NCBI GenBank assembly: GCA_004566265.1
Contig: SPLB01000085.1
Span: 1-6,106 of the forward strand
Source of the DNA: Paracoccaceae bacterium
GTDB lineage: Bacteria; Pseudomonadota; Alphaproteobacteria; Rhodobacterales; Rhodobacteraceae
Reading direction: 5' to 3'
Length of the DNA: 6,106 nucleotides
Positions 5,847 through 6,106 of this stretch are shown piece by piece (the stretch's first letter is position 1; the number at the start of each line of letters is the position of its first letter). The notes beneath the pieces were generated by a model. That model saw nothing but the letters and a program-made list of their open reading frames with translations. It was not told the DNA's origin and ran no database searches. A program made the position numbers and the translations under genes.

Positions 5847-6106
5847 AGCGCTCTCTAGACTTAAGTAACACGACACTGATGGCTGATTGCTATTGCGGCA
5901 ACGCGGGCCCGTCTAGGGAGTATAGTGGCTCTAAAGTAAATAATCTGAAAACTCGCATCTCGGGTTCAGATTTGCGCCACTGAAAACCTTTTGCGGCACA
6001 GCGCACATAGCTGATGTGTCACGCGACATAATTTGGGGTATGCGAGACGGAGTGCAGGTTTCTGTTGCCAGGTACCTGCGAACCCCGCCTTACGCGGCTA
6101 GGCGTA
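5847..6106. other. Intergenic right end, rich in inverted repeats, no gene seen
   Basis: No ORF with family resemblance or a good ribosome binding site is visible. Inverted repeats: AATCTGAA/TTCAGATT (5942-5949 and 5965-5972); CACAT/ATGTG (6004-6008 and 6014-6018); GGGGT/ACCCC (6035-6039 and 6082-6086) enclosing GCAGGT/ACCTGC (6054-6059 and 6074-6079); and TACGC/GCGTA (6091-6095 and 6102-6106), cut by the window edge. The stretch should hold the SnoaL-like promoter and possibly the start or end of a neighbour to the right. Confidence 0.5.
5942..5972. repeat. 8-bp inverted repeat upstream of the SnoaL-like gene
   Basis: AATCTGAA (5942-5949) and TTCAGATT (5965-5972) are exact reverse complements. 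The 15-nt spacer can add a 4-bp stem, CTCG/CGGG with one G-T pair (5952-5955 and 5961-5964). On the minus strand the hairpin is followed by the T-rich TATTTACTTT, so it could weakly terminate a transcript arriving from the right, or it could be an operator for the SnoaL-like gene. Confidence 0.5.

Noticed and set aside
5955..5975. tRNA-like GGTTCAGAT resembling a T-loop
   Set aside because: The required A58 is missing, no 5-bp T stem forms, and no matching acceptor, D or anticodon arms are found.
5980..6106. Possible piece of the two-part alphaproteobacterial tmRNA on the minus strand
   Set aside because: There is no tag reading frame of the ANDN type, no TTCGAC-GGG motif and no CCA end. The likeness is limited to G-rich stems.
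6040..6106. Plus-strand ATG frame open to the window edge
   Set aside because: Only 22 codons are visible, with no properly spaced Shine-Dalgarno and no recognisable protein start. It cannot be judged without the next sequence.

Overview
The window looks like ordinary chromosomal DNA from a marine alphaproteobacterium, most likely the Roseobacter group of the Rhodobacteraceae. The evidence is moderately high G+C, an alpha-type SspB protein, the small DUF4169 and ribbon-helix-helix (RHH) proteins beside fumC, and overall protein similarity as far as I can judge by eye. No insertion sequence, integrase, CRISPR array, rRNA or tRNA is visible.

Layout, left to right. Positions 2-607 (+) hold the C-terminal half of a cytochrome P450, cut by the window edge. 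Converging on it from the right are two tiny minus-strand genes, DUF4169 (809-985) then an RHH-domain protein (561-806). They are 2 nt apart, and the RHH gene overlaps the P450 end by 47 bp. A strong rho-independent terminator (1041-1073) separates them from fumC (1101-2495, minus), the class II fumarase of the TCA cycle. A 234-bp divergent intergenic region, with an inverted repeat over a possible fumC -10 box, leads to a plus-strand gene for a secreted protein of unknown function (2730-3332). That gene converges on sspB (3417-3896, minus), an adaptor for the ClpXP protease, with sspB's terminator between the two genes. Upstream of sspB on the same strand are chrA (4021-5265, two-domain chromate/anion transporter) and a SnoaL/NTF2-fold protein (5412-5846). 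The last 260 bp (5847-6106) contain no convincing gene but several inverted repeats.

Functional links between neighbours are limited. FumC and SspB are housekeeping functions. The DUF4169-RHH pair looks like one transcription unit. chrA and the SnoaL-like gene share a strand but have a 146-bp gap with a weak terminator-like hairpin, so co-transcription is uncertain. I see no large undescribed system. The points most worth a second look are the DUF4169-RHH pair with its possible leaderless promoter, the inverted repeat upstream of fumC, a perfect 11-bp hairpin inside the linker of chrA, and the repeat-rich non-coding right end.
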